Shown piece after piece: positions 1-7,512 of a stretch of 9,315 nucleotides of DNA. The notes beneath the pieces were generated by a model that did no database searches, was not told the origin of the DNA, and saw only the letters and a program-made list of their open reading frames with translations. Position numbers and translations under genes: made by a program. Source of the stretch: Methanobacterium sp. PtaB.Bin024 (GTDB taxonomy: Archaea; Methanobacteriota; Methanobacteria; Methanobacteriales; Methanobacteriaceae); assembly GCA_002067065.1 (NCBI GenBank), contig MVPY01000080.1:1-9315 (forward strand). The letters are read 5' to 3'. How positions within the stretch are numbered: the first letter of the stretch is position 1; each line of letters starts with the position of its first letter.

Positions 1-1
1 T

Positions 2-2752
2 ACGAATAATACCACCAAATTTATAACAATGAACCAAATAAATGTCGCAGCAGACACCGTACAATCCTATGTAGAGACAAAGCATCAACTTCCTAACCAT
101 GTAACCATTTCTAAGTATACAGTGAGCATGCCTAGTCTCCTTAGACTCGAAGCACAATACATAAAAAATGGTAACGGTAAATTATACCAATCAATCCCCC
201 TAGGACGTTATGGAACCGCCCCCAATCCTTATGAAAGCATTACCGGCGGAAACCTGGAAAAAACAGATTATTTAAACACTACAACTGATATTATCTCTTT
301 TATGAACGATAACGGAAGAGCACCTAACGGTATAACAACTATACGCGGGACAATACGCTATGAATCCTTAGTTTTCACATATGCTGAAATAATAAACTCC
401 GCCAGTGAAAAATTAATTCTACCAAACTATATCAGACTCACACCCTGGTCAACAGTTTCCAACACCAATACCGTATTTATAAATATGGATCAAATAAACA
501 CCGCAGCATCGACGGTTAAATTACATATAGAAACGAATCACACGCTTCCAAGCTACGTAAATATCTCGGGAAGACAAATTTCTATGCCCAATTTCCTGAA
601 ACTCGAGATCCTGTCTATTCAAAATATTTACGAAGGTTTACACCAATCGATTATTCTACAAAACTATAATACAGCACCTAATCCTTCAGAAAGTATGACC
701 GGTAGAAAGCTCAATTACCTGAATTACATGAATGCAGCCGAAAACATCCGATCTTTTATGCATGATAACGGACGAGCACCCAACTTCTCAACCACTGAAG
801 CTGGGAACATAAGATATGAATCAATAATTTACACATACGCCCAATTACTAAACTACTACAATGTAAATAATGCCCTACCACGGCATATCACAGTGACTCC
901 ATGGTCGGTTGTTTCCAATCCAAATACAGTAACTTTCAATCCCGGTCAGATAATTAAAGGCGCAGAAACCATAGTATCCTATGTGGAGGCCAACCATAAC
1001 CTACCGACCAGCGTTAATATAGCGGGTACCAGTGTTTCCATGTCTAAATTCTTGAAACTGTCACTCACCACGTTACAAAATATAAATGGCAATTTATATG
1101 GGCAAATAGTCTTTGAAAATTTCAACGAACCAGGGAGTACTTCAGAATCCATAACCGGCGGAAGTCTTAATAAAACCGAATATCTTGAACTTGCTATGGA
1201 TGTGGAAAACTTCATAATTGCCAACGGACGAGGACCGGCCTATCAAACATCTAATCTAGGAAATATACGTTACCAATCCCTAGTTTATATGTTCAGCCGA
1301 GTATTAAGCTCTTATAAATCAAACAATTATACATTACCTGATCATATAACGGTAAGACCCTGGTCAATTATATCAAATACAAGCACTAAATTCTTCACCA
1401 TTGACCAGATTGAAACTGCAGCAACCACCGTTAAAAACTATGTAGAGACGAATCACGCATTACCCAATAGTGTGAACATAAATGGTACTTCTGTAAACAT
1501 GTCCCAGTTCCTGAAATTGATAACCACAGCAGTAGCCAATATAAATGGAAAATTAAACTCAACAGTTGTCCTTCAAAACTATAATGCAGCTCCTAATCCA
1601 TCAGAAACCATAATCGGCGGAATTATCAGCAGTAAAGACTATCTAAGTCTGGCAAACAATATCATCTCCTTCATGGACACTAATGGAAGAGCGCCTAACT
1701 TCCAAACCGTTACCATGGGAAACATCCGCTTTAATTCACTGGTTTTCATGTTCTCCCAAATTTTAGCCTACGAAAAAACCGAAGAGATACTACCACAAAG
1801 CATCACAGTCGATAAGTGGAGTGTTGTATCCAATGTTAACAACAAATTCTTCACTCTGGACCAAATTGAAACAGCAGCAGCCACAGTTCAATCCTATGTG
1901 GAAACCAACCATAACCTACCCACCACTATCAGCATCGGGACAACCACGGTTACCAGAGCTCAATTCTTACATCTGTTAACCACAGCTGTACAAAATGCAA
2001 ATGGTAATCTATTAACTTCATTCATTAAAGCAACTTATGATGAACCACCAACTCCCTCAGAAAATATAACAGACCCCACTTTCAGTAATGAAGATTATAT
2101 AAAGCTTGCAAAAGATGTAAATGAATTCATGTACGCCAATGGCAGAGGACCTAACTATAAAGCAACAACCCATGGAAATATACAATATCAAACACTGGTT
2201 TACATGTTCAGCCAACTGGTTAATTCATATAACTTAACAGATGCCGTTCCACTATCTATAACTATCAACCCATGGGCCACCGTATCCAATTCAAACACCG
2301 TATTTTTCACATTAGATGAGATAAAAAACGCATCAAAAACCGTGAAAAACTATGTAGATGCTTACAGTCAATTACCAGCCAATGTAGTTATCTCCGGACG
2401 TCAAGTATCTATGCCCCAGTTTTTAAAACTCACTGCTCAGTCAGTGATAAATATCGAGAAATATTTAAACACAGCTATAATCCTGAAGGCTGTAAATGCG
2501 CCATCCACTCCCACAGAAAACATCACCAGTGGAACCATATACAGTGACGAATTTATAGATATGGCAGAAAATGTTATATCCTATATAGATAGCCATGGAG
2601 CCGCGCCCAAGAATGTCTCAGACACCAGCTTAGGAGATACCCTGCGTTACGAATCGTTGATTTACATGTTTTCCAAAATCTTAATCTCCTATAAACCCAC
2701 CGAACATGCAGCGGATAAAGTTTCAGTAATTCCCTGGTTGGCATTATCCGGT
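2..2752 (+). repeat. Six tandem units of about 150 residues, each with two pseudomurein-binding-type repeats
   Basis: Unit boundaries fall near 29, 485, 941, 1400, 1856 and 2312; bases 2-28 are the end of a further unit to the left. Each unit opens with a degenerate motif of the form QIxxAAxTVxxYVExNHxLP, then xxVxMxxFLKL. A more canonical one follows: DYxxxAxxVxxFMxxNGRAPN, then GNIRYxSLVYMFSxIL. Each unit closes with LPxxITVxPWSVVSNxNT. The NGRxPN core is the signature of pseudomurein-binding repeats (Pfam PMBR family), which hold proteins such as phage PeiW and PeiP to methanobacterial walls. The sixth unit is the most divergent (SHGAAPKN in place of NGRAPN). The units differ enough in DNA sequence that this is an old protein repeat, not a recent tandem expansion. 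Confidence 0.9.
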
Positions 2753-5700
2753 ATAACTGGAAATTTAATTTTTGAGGATAACATAGGGACTGGTTCTGAT
2801 ACCTTAGAAAATACTACCGGTGTAAGTGGTACTGGTGCAACTGTTTCTTCATCAACAGATTGGGCATGGCAAGGGATCAGAAGCTTCAAAATCCAAACAA
2901 ACGGATCAACAGTCGGCGAATCAATAGATATCTGTAGGATAGGAACTGCTTCATTACCATATGCTGTACTGGTTCAATCTGGACAGACTTATACCGTATC
3001 TGCTTATGTGAAAGGATCCGGAACAGTCCGCATCGAGTTAGTAGGCCGTAATTCCACAGGAACAGCAACCGAATACTATACCGGCACCAATATAGTTCTA
3101 TCAAACATACCTCAAAAATTATCCATAACCCACCTGCTTTCTGATCCCAACACCATCTATGCAACAGCTAAAATCATGACCAGTAACACAGCTCAAGCAA
3201 TCACCTTCTACGTCGACAGCATCAGTTTAACTAGATATGATGGAGGAATACATCACAATGGAACTTTCAATTTCAGAACCCAAAAGACATTCAACAGCAT
3301 ACAAACTGCCATAGATGACCCTACTACCATAGACGGTGATACCATCTGGCTTGGAAACTTAAACTATACTGAAAACATCAACATCAACAAAAAAATCACC
3401 ATAAGACCAATTTCTGGAGTTAACGTGGTCATTCAGCCATTAAACCCCAATTTACCAATATTCACCATAAATACCAGTGGAAGCAGCACAACAATACGGG
3501 ATATAGTTATAGATGGATCCACTGGTAATGCGGGTATCTATATTAATAATTCCACAACCAATGAAATCTTAGGAAATAACATAATCAACAATCTTAACGG
3601 AATATATTTGTATAATTCCACTGAGAATGTGATTTCAGGAAATATAATGTTAAACAATAGCTTGAATGGTATGCTTATCAGTGCAGGCTCTGATAATGAA
3701 GTCTCCAGTAATAAAATAACTTATAATTCCGTTGCTGGAATTAACGTCCAGAACTCCAATAAATGCAGGATTTACAGTAACTTAATCCACGATAATTATG
3801 ATGGAATATATCTAAACAATTCTACAGCAGAAATTCACCTTAACAGTATCGTTGAAAACAGCAGATATGGACTCTATAAAGTAGGTAATGGTACTGTTAA
3901 TGCAACCAATAACTGGTGGGGCTCCAATAACCCCATCGTATCCTTAAACAGCCCAAGTGACATTGGTATAACTGGCGGAAGCGTAACATATGATCCATGG
4001 CTTGTACTCTCTATAAACAGTTCCACCGACCGTTCAGACCGCAGCGGCACCCATTACAACTACATAATAACTGCAGATTTAACCCATAACAACCAAGGAG
4101 GCGATACATCTTCTGACGGTAATATACCTGATAATATACCGCTCTATTTCAATTCAACCTTGGGAACCATCAACAACTCAGGATCTACCAAGAAAGGTAA
4201 AGCAGAACTTAAACTCACCAGCTCAGTAGCAGGTACAGCTAACGTTTCAGTTACCTTTGACAACCAGACAGTATCCCAAACAGTTAATATAAACAGTGTA
4301 AATGTGCTTGGAGTGTATAATACCCGTACTCAGGAAAGTTTTGCTACAATACAGGAGGCCGTAGATGATCCTGATACGAAAGATGGGGACATAATAACCC
4401 TGGCAGAAGGTATCTACACTGAAAACGTAGCAATAAACAAAAAACTAAGTATACAACCAGTTACTGGAGCAAATGTAATTATTAAAGCGAAAGATTTTGA
4501 TGTAAGCGTTATTGCGGTGATTAGTACGGGTAGTGGAACCACCATACAAGGACTTAACATTATTGGTGCAGGTAGTTCATACGGCATATCCTTAAGCCAT
4601 GCTTACAACTGTTTAATTAGTAATAATATTATAAGTAGTAATAATCGAGATATCTATTTGTATTGTTCTGGAAACAATAACATCACAGGAAACACATTAC
4701 GAAGTAGTTTCTATGGAATATACCTCTATAAATCCACTAATAATAAAATAACAAATAATATCATAACTAAGAATGAAAATGCTGTTTCTTTATTAGCTTC
4801 TAATTATAATTCGATAACCGGCAACCAAATAACAGATAATTACTACGGATCCTATATATACCATTCTAACAACATTGATATAACTGAAAACAATATTAAA
4901 AGTAATTGGGTTGGAGTTTATCTTTACGATACCAACAGCAATTCTGTAACTGAAAATGATTTTATAGATAATGGAGCGGGAATTACCTACCATAACTCTA
5001 TTGGTCTTTTATTATCCGGAAATAACTTTACTGATAATTGGCTCGCGGACATGTCGGTAATAAACTCTGGTGAAGTGGTTATGGCTACCAGTATTTATAC
5101 TTGCGGACCTGCTGCCTTAGCAACCATCTTAAAGAGATTAGGAATATATGTTACTGAAGCTGAATTAGCTCAGATTGCAGGAACTGATTATACTGGAACT
5201 AGCTTGCTGGGTTTAAAGAATGCTGCTAGTGCTATGGGAATAAATGCATTTGGATATGAATTAAGCATTGAACAACTCAAACCCAATTATATTGTGGTTT
5301 TAAGAATTGATGGTTATGATCACTTCGTAGTTCTAGAAAATATAACCGCTGATACAGTAACTTTGTTCGATCCTAACCTTGGGATTATAGAAATGGATCT
5401 GAATACATTCAACGACCTTTATACTGGATATGCTTTCGTCTTAAACGAAACGATACCCGGTGCTGTGCAGTTAACTGATGATCAAATGAGCAATATCAAA
5501 GGAATGTGGCACACTGTAAGAACAATCAAATGGCGCTGGCATCCTCCTGAAATAAAAACTTATACTATATCAATAAATATATCTATTCCTTATCCAGTTG
5601 TTTTATGGTCTTACCATCGTGGTTGGAACATTTGGACACCATGGGGTCCAAGAGAAATAGGTGGATTTTGGTATCCTTCCGGATATAAAATAGAATATTA

Positions 5701-6055
5701 CCACATTCGCAAAACGATCATAATACCTTACCTAGTACCCGGATACTTCGAACCGTATGCGGCTTATGTTCGAGAAGCAGATGCGAGCGATTTAAACTAT
5801 AATAATTTCCTTGCCGCAACTTTTACTTTAGCTGGTGCAGGGTATTTCGGAGTGCAAATTACTGGAACAGTTTTAATTTCTGGTTTAGGTGCATCCATAA
5901 CAAGCGATGCAATCGCAGGCGGAGTATTCTCAGGAGCAGGTATCTATACAACCTACTTTACCGAAATTGTTAATCCTGATCCTAATCCCACTGGAGCAGG
6001 AGAGGGGTATGTAAATATGATAGACCCCAGTATGGAATGGATGGTTTCTAGCTGA
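2..6055 (+). CDS. Giant wall-anchored surface protein with C-terminal C39 protease and effector-like tail (5' partial)
   Basis: This is a secreted surface protein predicted to bind pseudomurein and display a cysteine protease at its far end. The reading frame is open back to the left edge (codons for TNNTTKFIT precede the Met at 29). That stretch matches the linker before every later repeat unit, so the Met at 29 is internal and the true start and signal peptide lie outside. Counting the codon at 29 as residue 1, the order is: wall-binding units 1-908, jelly-roll domain 909-1070, beta-helix 1071-1328, Ig-like domain 1329-1423, second beta-helix 1424-1677, C39 protease 1678-1814, leader-like motif 1815-1825, tail 1826-2008. 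The stop TGA is followed directly by an in-frame TAA. NxS/T sites are plentiful, as expected of an archaeal surface glycoprotein. The family resembles methanobacterial adhesin-like proteins; the effector role of the tail is inference. Confidence 0.93.
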   Translation, partial: TNNTTKFITMNQINVAADTVQSYVETKHQLPNHVTISKYTVSMPSLLRLEAQYIKNGNGKLYQSIPLGRYGTAPNPYESITGGNLEKTDYLNTTTDIISFMNDNGRAPNGITTIRGTIRYESLVFTYAEIINSASEKLILPNYIRLTPWSTVSNTNTVFINMDQINTAASTVKLHIETNHTLPSYVNISGRQISMPNFLKLEILSIQNIYEGLHQSIILQNYNTAPNPSESMTGRKLNYLNYMNAAENIRSFMHDNGRAPNFSTTEAGNIRYESIIYTYAQLLNYYNVNNALPRHITVTPWSVVSNPNTVTFNPGQIIKGAETIVSYVEANHNLPTSVNIAGTSVSMSKFLKLSLTTLQNINGNLYGQIVFENFNEPGSTSESITGGSLNKTEYLELAMDVENFIIANGRGPAYQTSNLGNIRYQSLVYMFSRVLSSYKSNNYTLPDHITVRPWSIISNTSTKFFTIDQIETAATTVKNYVETNHALPNSVNINGTSVNMSQFLKLITTAVANINGKLNSTVVLQNYNAAPNPSETIIGGIISSKDYLSLANNIISFMDTNGRAPNFQTVTMGNIRFNSLVFMFSQILAYEKTEEILPQSITVDKWSVVSNVNNKFFTLDQIETAAATVQSYVETNHNLPTTISIGTTTVTRAQFLHLLTTAVQNANGNLLTSFIKATYDEPPTPSENITDPTFSNEDYIKLAKDVNEFMYANGRGPNYKATTHGNIQYQTLVYMFSQLVNSYNLTDAVPLSITINPWATVSNSNTVFFTLDEIKNASKTVKNYVDAYSQLPANVVISGRQVSMPQFLKLTAQSVINIEKYLNTAIILKAVNAPSTPTENITSGTIYSDEFIDMAENVISYIDSHGAAPKNVSDTSLGDTLRYESLIYMFSKILISYKPTEHAADKVSVIPWLALSGITGNLIFEDNIGTGSDTLENTTGVSGTGATVSSSTDWAWQGIRSFKIQTNGSTVGESIDICRIGTASLPYAVLVQSGQTYTVSAYVKGSGTVRIELVGRNSTGTATEYYTGTNIVLSNIPQKLSITHLLSDPNTIYATAKIMTSNTAQAITFYVDSISLTRYDGGIHHNGTFNFRTQKTFNSIQTAIDDPTTIDGDTIWLGNLNYTENININKKITIRPISGVNVVIQPLNPNLPIFTINTSGSSTTIRDIVIDGSTGNAGIYINNSTTNEILGNNIINNLNGIYLYNSTENVISGNIMLNNSLNGMLISAGSDNEVSSNKITYNSVAGINVQNSNKCRIYSNLIHDNYDGIYLNNSTAEIHLNSIVENSRYGLYKVGNGTVNATNNWWGSNNPIVSLNSPSDIGITGGSVTYDPWLVLSINSSTDRSDRSGTHYNYIITADLTHNNQGGDTSSDGNIPDNIPLYFNSTLGTINNSGSTKKGKAELKLTSSVAGTANVSVTFDNQTVSQTVNINSVNVLGVYNTRTQESFATIQEAVDDPDTKDGDIITLAEGIYTENVAINKKLSIQPVTGANVIIKAKDFDVSVIAVISTGSGTTIQGLNIIGAGSSYGISLSHAYNCLISNNIISSNNRDIYLYCSGNNNITGNTLRSSFYGIYLYKSTNNKITNNIITKNENAVSLLASNYNSITGNQITDNYYGSYIYHSNNIDITENNIKSNWVGVYLYDTNSNSVTENDFIDNGAGITYHNSIGLLLSGNNFTDNWLADMSVINSGEVVMATSIYTCGPAALATILKRLGIYVTEAELAQIAGTDYTGTSLLGLKNAASAMGINAFGYELSIEQLKPNYIVVLRIDGYDHFVVLENITADTVTLFDPNLGIIEMDLNTFNDLYTGYAFVLNETIPGAVQLTDDQMSNIKGMWHTVRTIKWRWHPPEIKTYTISINISIPYPVVLWSYHRGWNIWTPWGPREIGGFWYPSGYKIEYYHIRKTIIIPYLVPGYFEPYAAYVREADASDLNYNNFLAATFTLAGAGYFGVQITGTVLISGLGASITSDAIAGGVFSGAGIYTTYFTEIVNPDPNPTGAGEGYVNMIDPSMEWMVSS
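2753..3238 (+). other. Protein domain: jelly-roll carbohydrate-binding-like module (CBM4/9-like)
   Basis: This segment of the giant protein runs from GNLIFEDN to FYVDSISLTRY. The beta-rich pattern is typical of carbohydrate-binding modules of the CBM4/9 (PF02018-like) type: an opening NLIFEDNIG-like strand, a central WQGIRSFKIQTNG strand, YTVSAYVKGSG in the middle, and a closing FYVDSISLTRYD strand. By analogy it would bind polysaccharide, either wall glycan or a neighbour's surface. The fold assignment rests on this motif pattern only; ligand residues cannot be named. Confidence 0.65.
3239..4010 (+). other. Protein domain: first parallel beta-helix (NosD-like)
   Basis: It begins with the usual entry strand FRTQKTFNSIQTAIDDP and proceeds through coils with repeated NNSxxNxIxxNxI and NGIYLYNSTENVISGN patterns, about 22-24 residues per coil. 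It ends in ATNNWWGSNNP followed by VTYDPWLVL. This is the standard beginning and end of right-handed parallel beta-helix domains in methanobacterial adhesin-like proteins. The domain probably acts as a rigid stalk or a sugar-binding surface. Confidence 0.85.
4011..4297 (+). other. Protein domain: Ig-like (bacterial Big_1/invasin-like) spacer
   Basis: About 95 residues connect the two beta-helices: SINSSTDRSDRSG, a strand YNYIITADLTHNNQGG, then IPLYFNSTLGTINNSG, KAELKLTSSVAGTANVSVTFD and QTVSQTVNIN. The order 'xDLTxNxxG, IPxxFxxxxGT, GxAxxxLxSxxAGxAxVxVxFDxQTV' is that of invasin-type Ig-like domains, which extend surface proteins away from the cell. Confidence 0.75.
4298..5059 (+). other. Protein domain: second parallel beta-helix (NosD-like)
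   Basis: Entry strand is YNTRTQESFATIQEAVDDP, then GDIITLAEGIYTENV, then coils such as NSITGNQITDNYYGSYIYHS and NSVTENDFIDNGAGITYHNS. The last coil (GNNFTDNWLADMSV) leads directly into the protease domain with no NNWWG cap. Thr, Asn and Ile codons shift here from C-ending (ACC, AAC, ATC), common in the wall-binding units, to T-ending (ACT, AAT, ATT). This hints that the distal half has a different history. Confidence 0.85.
5060..5470 (+). other. Protein domain: C39-type cysteine protease
   Basis: Motifs match the C39 peptidases (PF03412), which in bacteria are normally fused to ABC exporters and cut bacteriocin leaders after a double glycine. The nucleophile is Cys1692 in YTCGPAALATIL (codon 5102-5104), the His is His1765 in YDHFVVLE (5321-5323) and the Asp is Asp1781 in LFDPNLG (5369-5371). 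GTSLLGLKNAASAMGI and the closing LNTFNDLYTGYAFVL also match. The usual Gln about six residues before the Cys is Ala here, and the residue just before the Cys is Thr, not Asp. No ABC transporter is attached, so the enzyme would act outside the cell. Substrate is unknown: either the neighbouring leader-like site or wall peptides. Confidence 0.85.
5471..5503 (+). other. Double-glycine-leader-like motif directly after the C39 domain
   Basis: Residues 1815-1825 read LTDDQMSNIKG and are followed by MWHT. The spacing of L, acidic/Gln, M, I and a terminal KG is that of class II bacteriocin leaders (LSxxELxxIxGG), the natural substrate of C39 peptidases. The final pair is GM here and GS in the second copy (7480-7512, LTDNEMRNIKGS); GS is a known leader variant, GM is less usual. 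Resemblance is by eye; cleavage here is inference. Confidence 0.45.
5504..6055 (+). other. Protein tail: Trp/Tyr-rich segment plus variable glycine-rich hydrophobic core, possible effector
   Basis: About 183 residues with no family I recognise. The first part is rich in aromatic residues (WRWHPPE, SYHRGWNIWTPWGP, GGFWYPSGY) with short beta-like strands and an IPYLVPGYF motif. After YVREADASDL (to 5794) comes a hydrophobic glycine-rich core, 5795-5970 (LAGAGYFGVQITGTVLISGLG, then AGGVFSGAGIYTTYF), that could insert into a membrane. It ends with NPDPNPTGAGEGYVNMIDPS. The second copy at 7513-8084 keeps both flanks but not the core. The pattern is that of an effector with a variable active part, but no toxic activity can be read from the sequence. 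Confidence 0.5.
5971..6003 (+). repeat. 33-bp direct repeat, copy 1 (end of giant gene)
   Basis: A 33-base stretch beginning TAATCCTGATCC is identical at 5971-6003 and 8000-8032. A 13-base match (GATAGACCCCAGT at 6019-6031 and 8048-8060) follows in register. It encodes NPDPNPTGAGE. Sequence just upstream is unrelated between the copies, so this is an island of identity at the 3' end of both tails, suited to homologous exchange. Confidence 0.9.
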
Positions 6056-6105
6056 TAAACAACGACAAATATACCAACGAAAGGTATTATATTGTTATTT
6101 TTAAA

Positions 6106-6141
6106 AAAGTGTATATCAGACACTTTATTAAATAATTTTTT
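6106..6141 (+). terminator. Hairpin with T-tract after the giant gene
   Basis: AAAGTGT (6106-6112) and ACACTTT (6120-6126) form a perfect 7-bp stem with a 7-base loop. A TTTTTT run follows at 6136-6141, about 50-85 bases past the double stop of the giant gene. Archaeal termination mainly needs the T-run, so the hairpin may be incidental, or it could be an operator for the next gene. Confidence 0.4.
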
Positions 6142-6145
6142 AGGA

Positions 6146-6153
6146 TTTAAAAA
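6146..6153 (+). promoter_or_regulatory. Possible TATA box for the 6171 gene
   Basis: TTTAAAAA lies 25 bases upstream of the ATG at 6171, just past the T-tract. If used, transcription would start at or next to the ATG, giving a nearly leaderless message. This agrees with the lack of a convincing Shine-Dalgarno sequence before that gene. The region is very AT-rich, so chance matches are likely. Confidence 0.25.
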
Positions 6154-6170
6154 ATTAAAGAGTCAAAAAA

Positions 6171-6509
6171 ATGAACGATAGAAATTTTTTTATTATCATG
6201 TTATTGATTTTAGTTGGTCTATTTTTCAATTACTTATCTTCAGGAAATCCAGGATTATTAGTTTTTTGTTTAGGTATTATCGGAGTATTGATTTCTAGAT
6301 CAAAGCTAATCAATTACAATCGAAATGTTTATTACATAATTTTATTATTTATAATAATAGTCCAAAGCATAATCTTGATTGATAACTATTTATATAACCT
6401 AACATATCTGCAGAACACTAGAGAATACGTATTCTTTGCTTTCGGAATTCTAACATGTATTCTTGTCATCACATTGCTTTTTAAACCCAATATCTTTAAA
6501 GAAAATTGA
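6171..6509 (+). CDS. Small four-helix membrane protein, candidate immunity protein
   Basis: This 112-residue protein has about four membrane segments: near residues 6-22 (FFIIMLLILVGLFFNYL), 28-44 (LLVFCLGIIGVLI), 53-72 (YYIILLFIIIVQSIILI) and 85-105 (VFFAFGILTCILVITLLF). Short polar loops include YLSSGNPG, and the C-terminus is KPNIFKEN. I do not recognise a family. It starts 115 bases after the giant gene on the same strand, and a damaged paralogue follows at once. Small multi-helix membrane proteins next to a secreted effector often confer self-immunity (as for many bacteriocins); that role is inferred from position alone. The start is the only ATG that keeps the first helix. There is no clear ribosome binding site. 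Confidence 0.8.
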   Translation: MNDRNFFIIMLLILVGLFFNYLSSGNPGLLVFCLGIIGVLISRSKLINYNRNVYYIILLFIIIVQSIILIDNYLYNLTYLQNTREYVFFAFGILTCILVITLLFKPNIFKEN

Positions 6510-6569
6510 AAAAAATTAATTGAAATGTCGTAAGCTAATTTTTGATTAGGGACTAAAACGTGCAATAAA

Positions 6570-6916
6570 ATGACTGATAAAACTTCTGTTATTATCCAAT
6601 CAACGGCTTTAGTTGGTATATTTTTCGGTTATTTATCTTCAGGAAATCCTGGATTTTTAGTCATTTGTTTAGGTATTATTGGATGGATATTGAGTTACAC
6701 AATTGAACTCATCAATTTCAACCGTACAATTTATTATGTAACTTTGTTAGGTATACTCCTCTTCAAAGTATAATATTAATTAACAGTTACCTATTCCAAA
6801 CGATATATTTACAGAACAATTACCAATATGGAGTTTTGGCTTTGGGGGTTATGTCATACGCTGTTATCATTGCATTGATCTTAAAACCCAACATCATTAA
6901 AACACATTATCTCTAG
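6570..6916 (+). pseudogene. Frameshifted tandem paralogue of the 6171 membrane protein
   Basis: The open frame from the ATG at 6570 gives only 67 residues, but it matches the gene at 6171 closely (LVGIFFGYLSSGNPGFLVICLGIIG against LVGLFFNYLSSGNPGLLVFCLGIIG is nearly identical). Homology then continues in another frame from 6761: QSIILINSYLF and YLQNNYQYGV, ending ALILKPNIIKTHYL and TAG at 6914-6916. These match QSIILIDNYLY, YLQNTREYVF and LLFKPNIFKEN of the neighbour. A single base lost within CTCCTCTT (about 6756-6763) explains the break. Restored, it would be about 115 residues with four membrane segments. It is either a recent pseudogene, a sequencing error, or a functional truncated form with two to three helices. 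No clear ribosome binding site precedes it. Confidence 0.85.
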
Positions 6917-7479
6917 CTTTATTTACTAAATAATGGATCCCATGAAAAATTTAATCTATATAGATATGACAAAATAATGGAGTGAGAATTACTATCAAGA
7001 CTCTATTGGTCTCTTATTATCGAAAATACTTTACTGATAATTGGCTTACAGATACATCCGTGATAGATTCTGGTGAAGTGGTAATGGCCACCACCATATA
7101 CACCTGTGGACCAGCTGCTGCATTAACTACAATCCTTAAAAATCTAGGAATTTACACTACAGAAGCTGAACTGGCCCAACTAGCTGAGACTGACGAAACT
7201 GGGACAAGTTTGTGGGGTCTTAAAGAGGCAGCTGAAAGTAAAGGTGTGTCTGCAGTGGGTGTACGCTTAAGTAGTGATGAGATTCAGGTGAATTACCTGG
7301 TTGTGCTTGATATTGAGGGTACGAGTCATTTTGAGGTGGTAAAGAGTATTAACAGTACAATGGTTGTCTTGTTTGACCCTAATCTGGGCTTGATTGAGAT
7401 GACACGTGAGAAGTTTGATGAGCTTTATATTGGTGTGGCTATGATATTTGGTGAGGCTGCGCCGATGAATGCTACTTTG

Positions 7480-7512
7480 CTCACGGATAATGAGATGAGG
7501 AATATTAAAGGG
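7480..7512 (+). other. Double-glycine-leader-like motif in the second copy
   Basis: LTDNEMRNIKG followed by SWHT, at the same place after the C39 domain as in the giant protein. With Glu at the acidic position and GS at the end, it is closer to the classic bacteriocin leader than the first copy. Confidence 0.45.

Larger units (their letters stand above)
6056..6170. other. Intergenic, giant gene to first membrane protein
   Basis: Apart from the in-frame second stop (6056-6058), the hairpin/T-tract and the possible TATA run listed separately, I see nothing coding here. No other stretch over 300 bases in the window lacks a gene or gene relic. Confidence 0.6.

Noticed and set aside
2..2752. Regular repeats as a possible CRISPR array
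   Set aside because: The period is about 456 bases, the units are coding in one frame and diverged, and there are no short identical repeats with unique spacers.
979..4993. Four minus-strand open frames inside the giant gene (979-1224, 2689-2889, 2886-3164, 4793-4993)
   Set aside because: They are short, lie opposite a convincing domain-bearing gene, and show no recognisable protein features or ribosome binding sites.
5060..5470. Protease domain as a PeiW/PeiP-type (C71) pseudomurein endoisopeptidase
   Set aside because: The TCGPAAL, DHFVVL and FDPNLG motifs and the LYTGYAFVL ending are those of C39, although a wall-peptide substrate is not excluded.
6529..6551. CTAAT-TTTTG-ATTAG inverted repeat between the two membrane genes as a terminator or operator
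   Set aside because: The stem is only five AT-rich base pairs, which is expected by chance in this composition.
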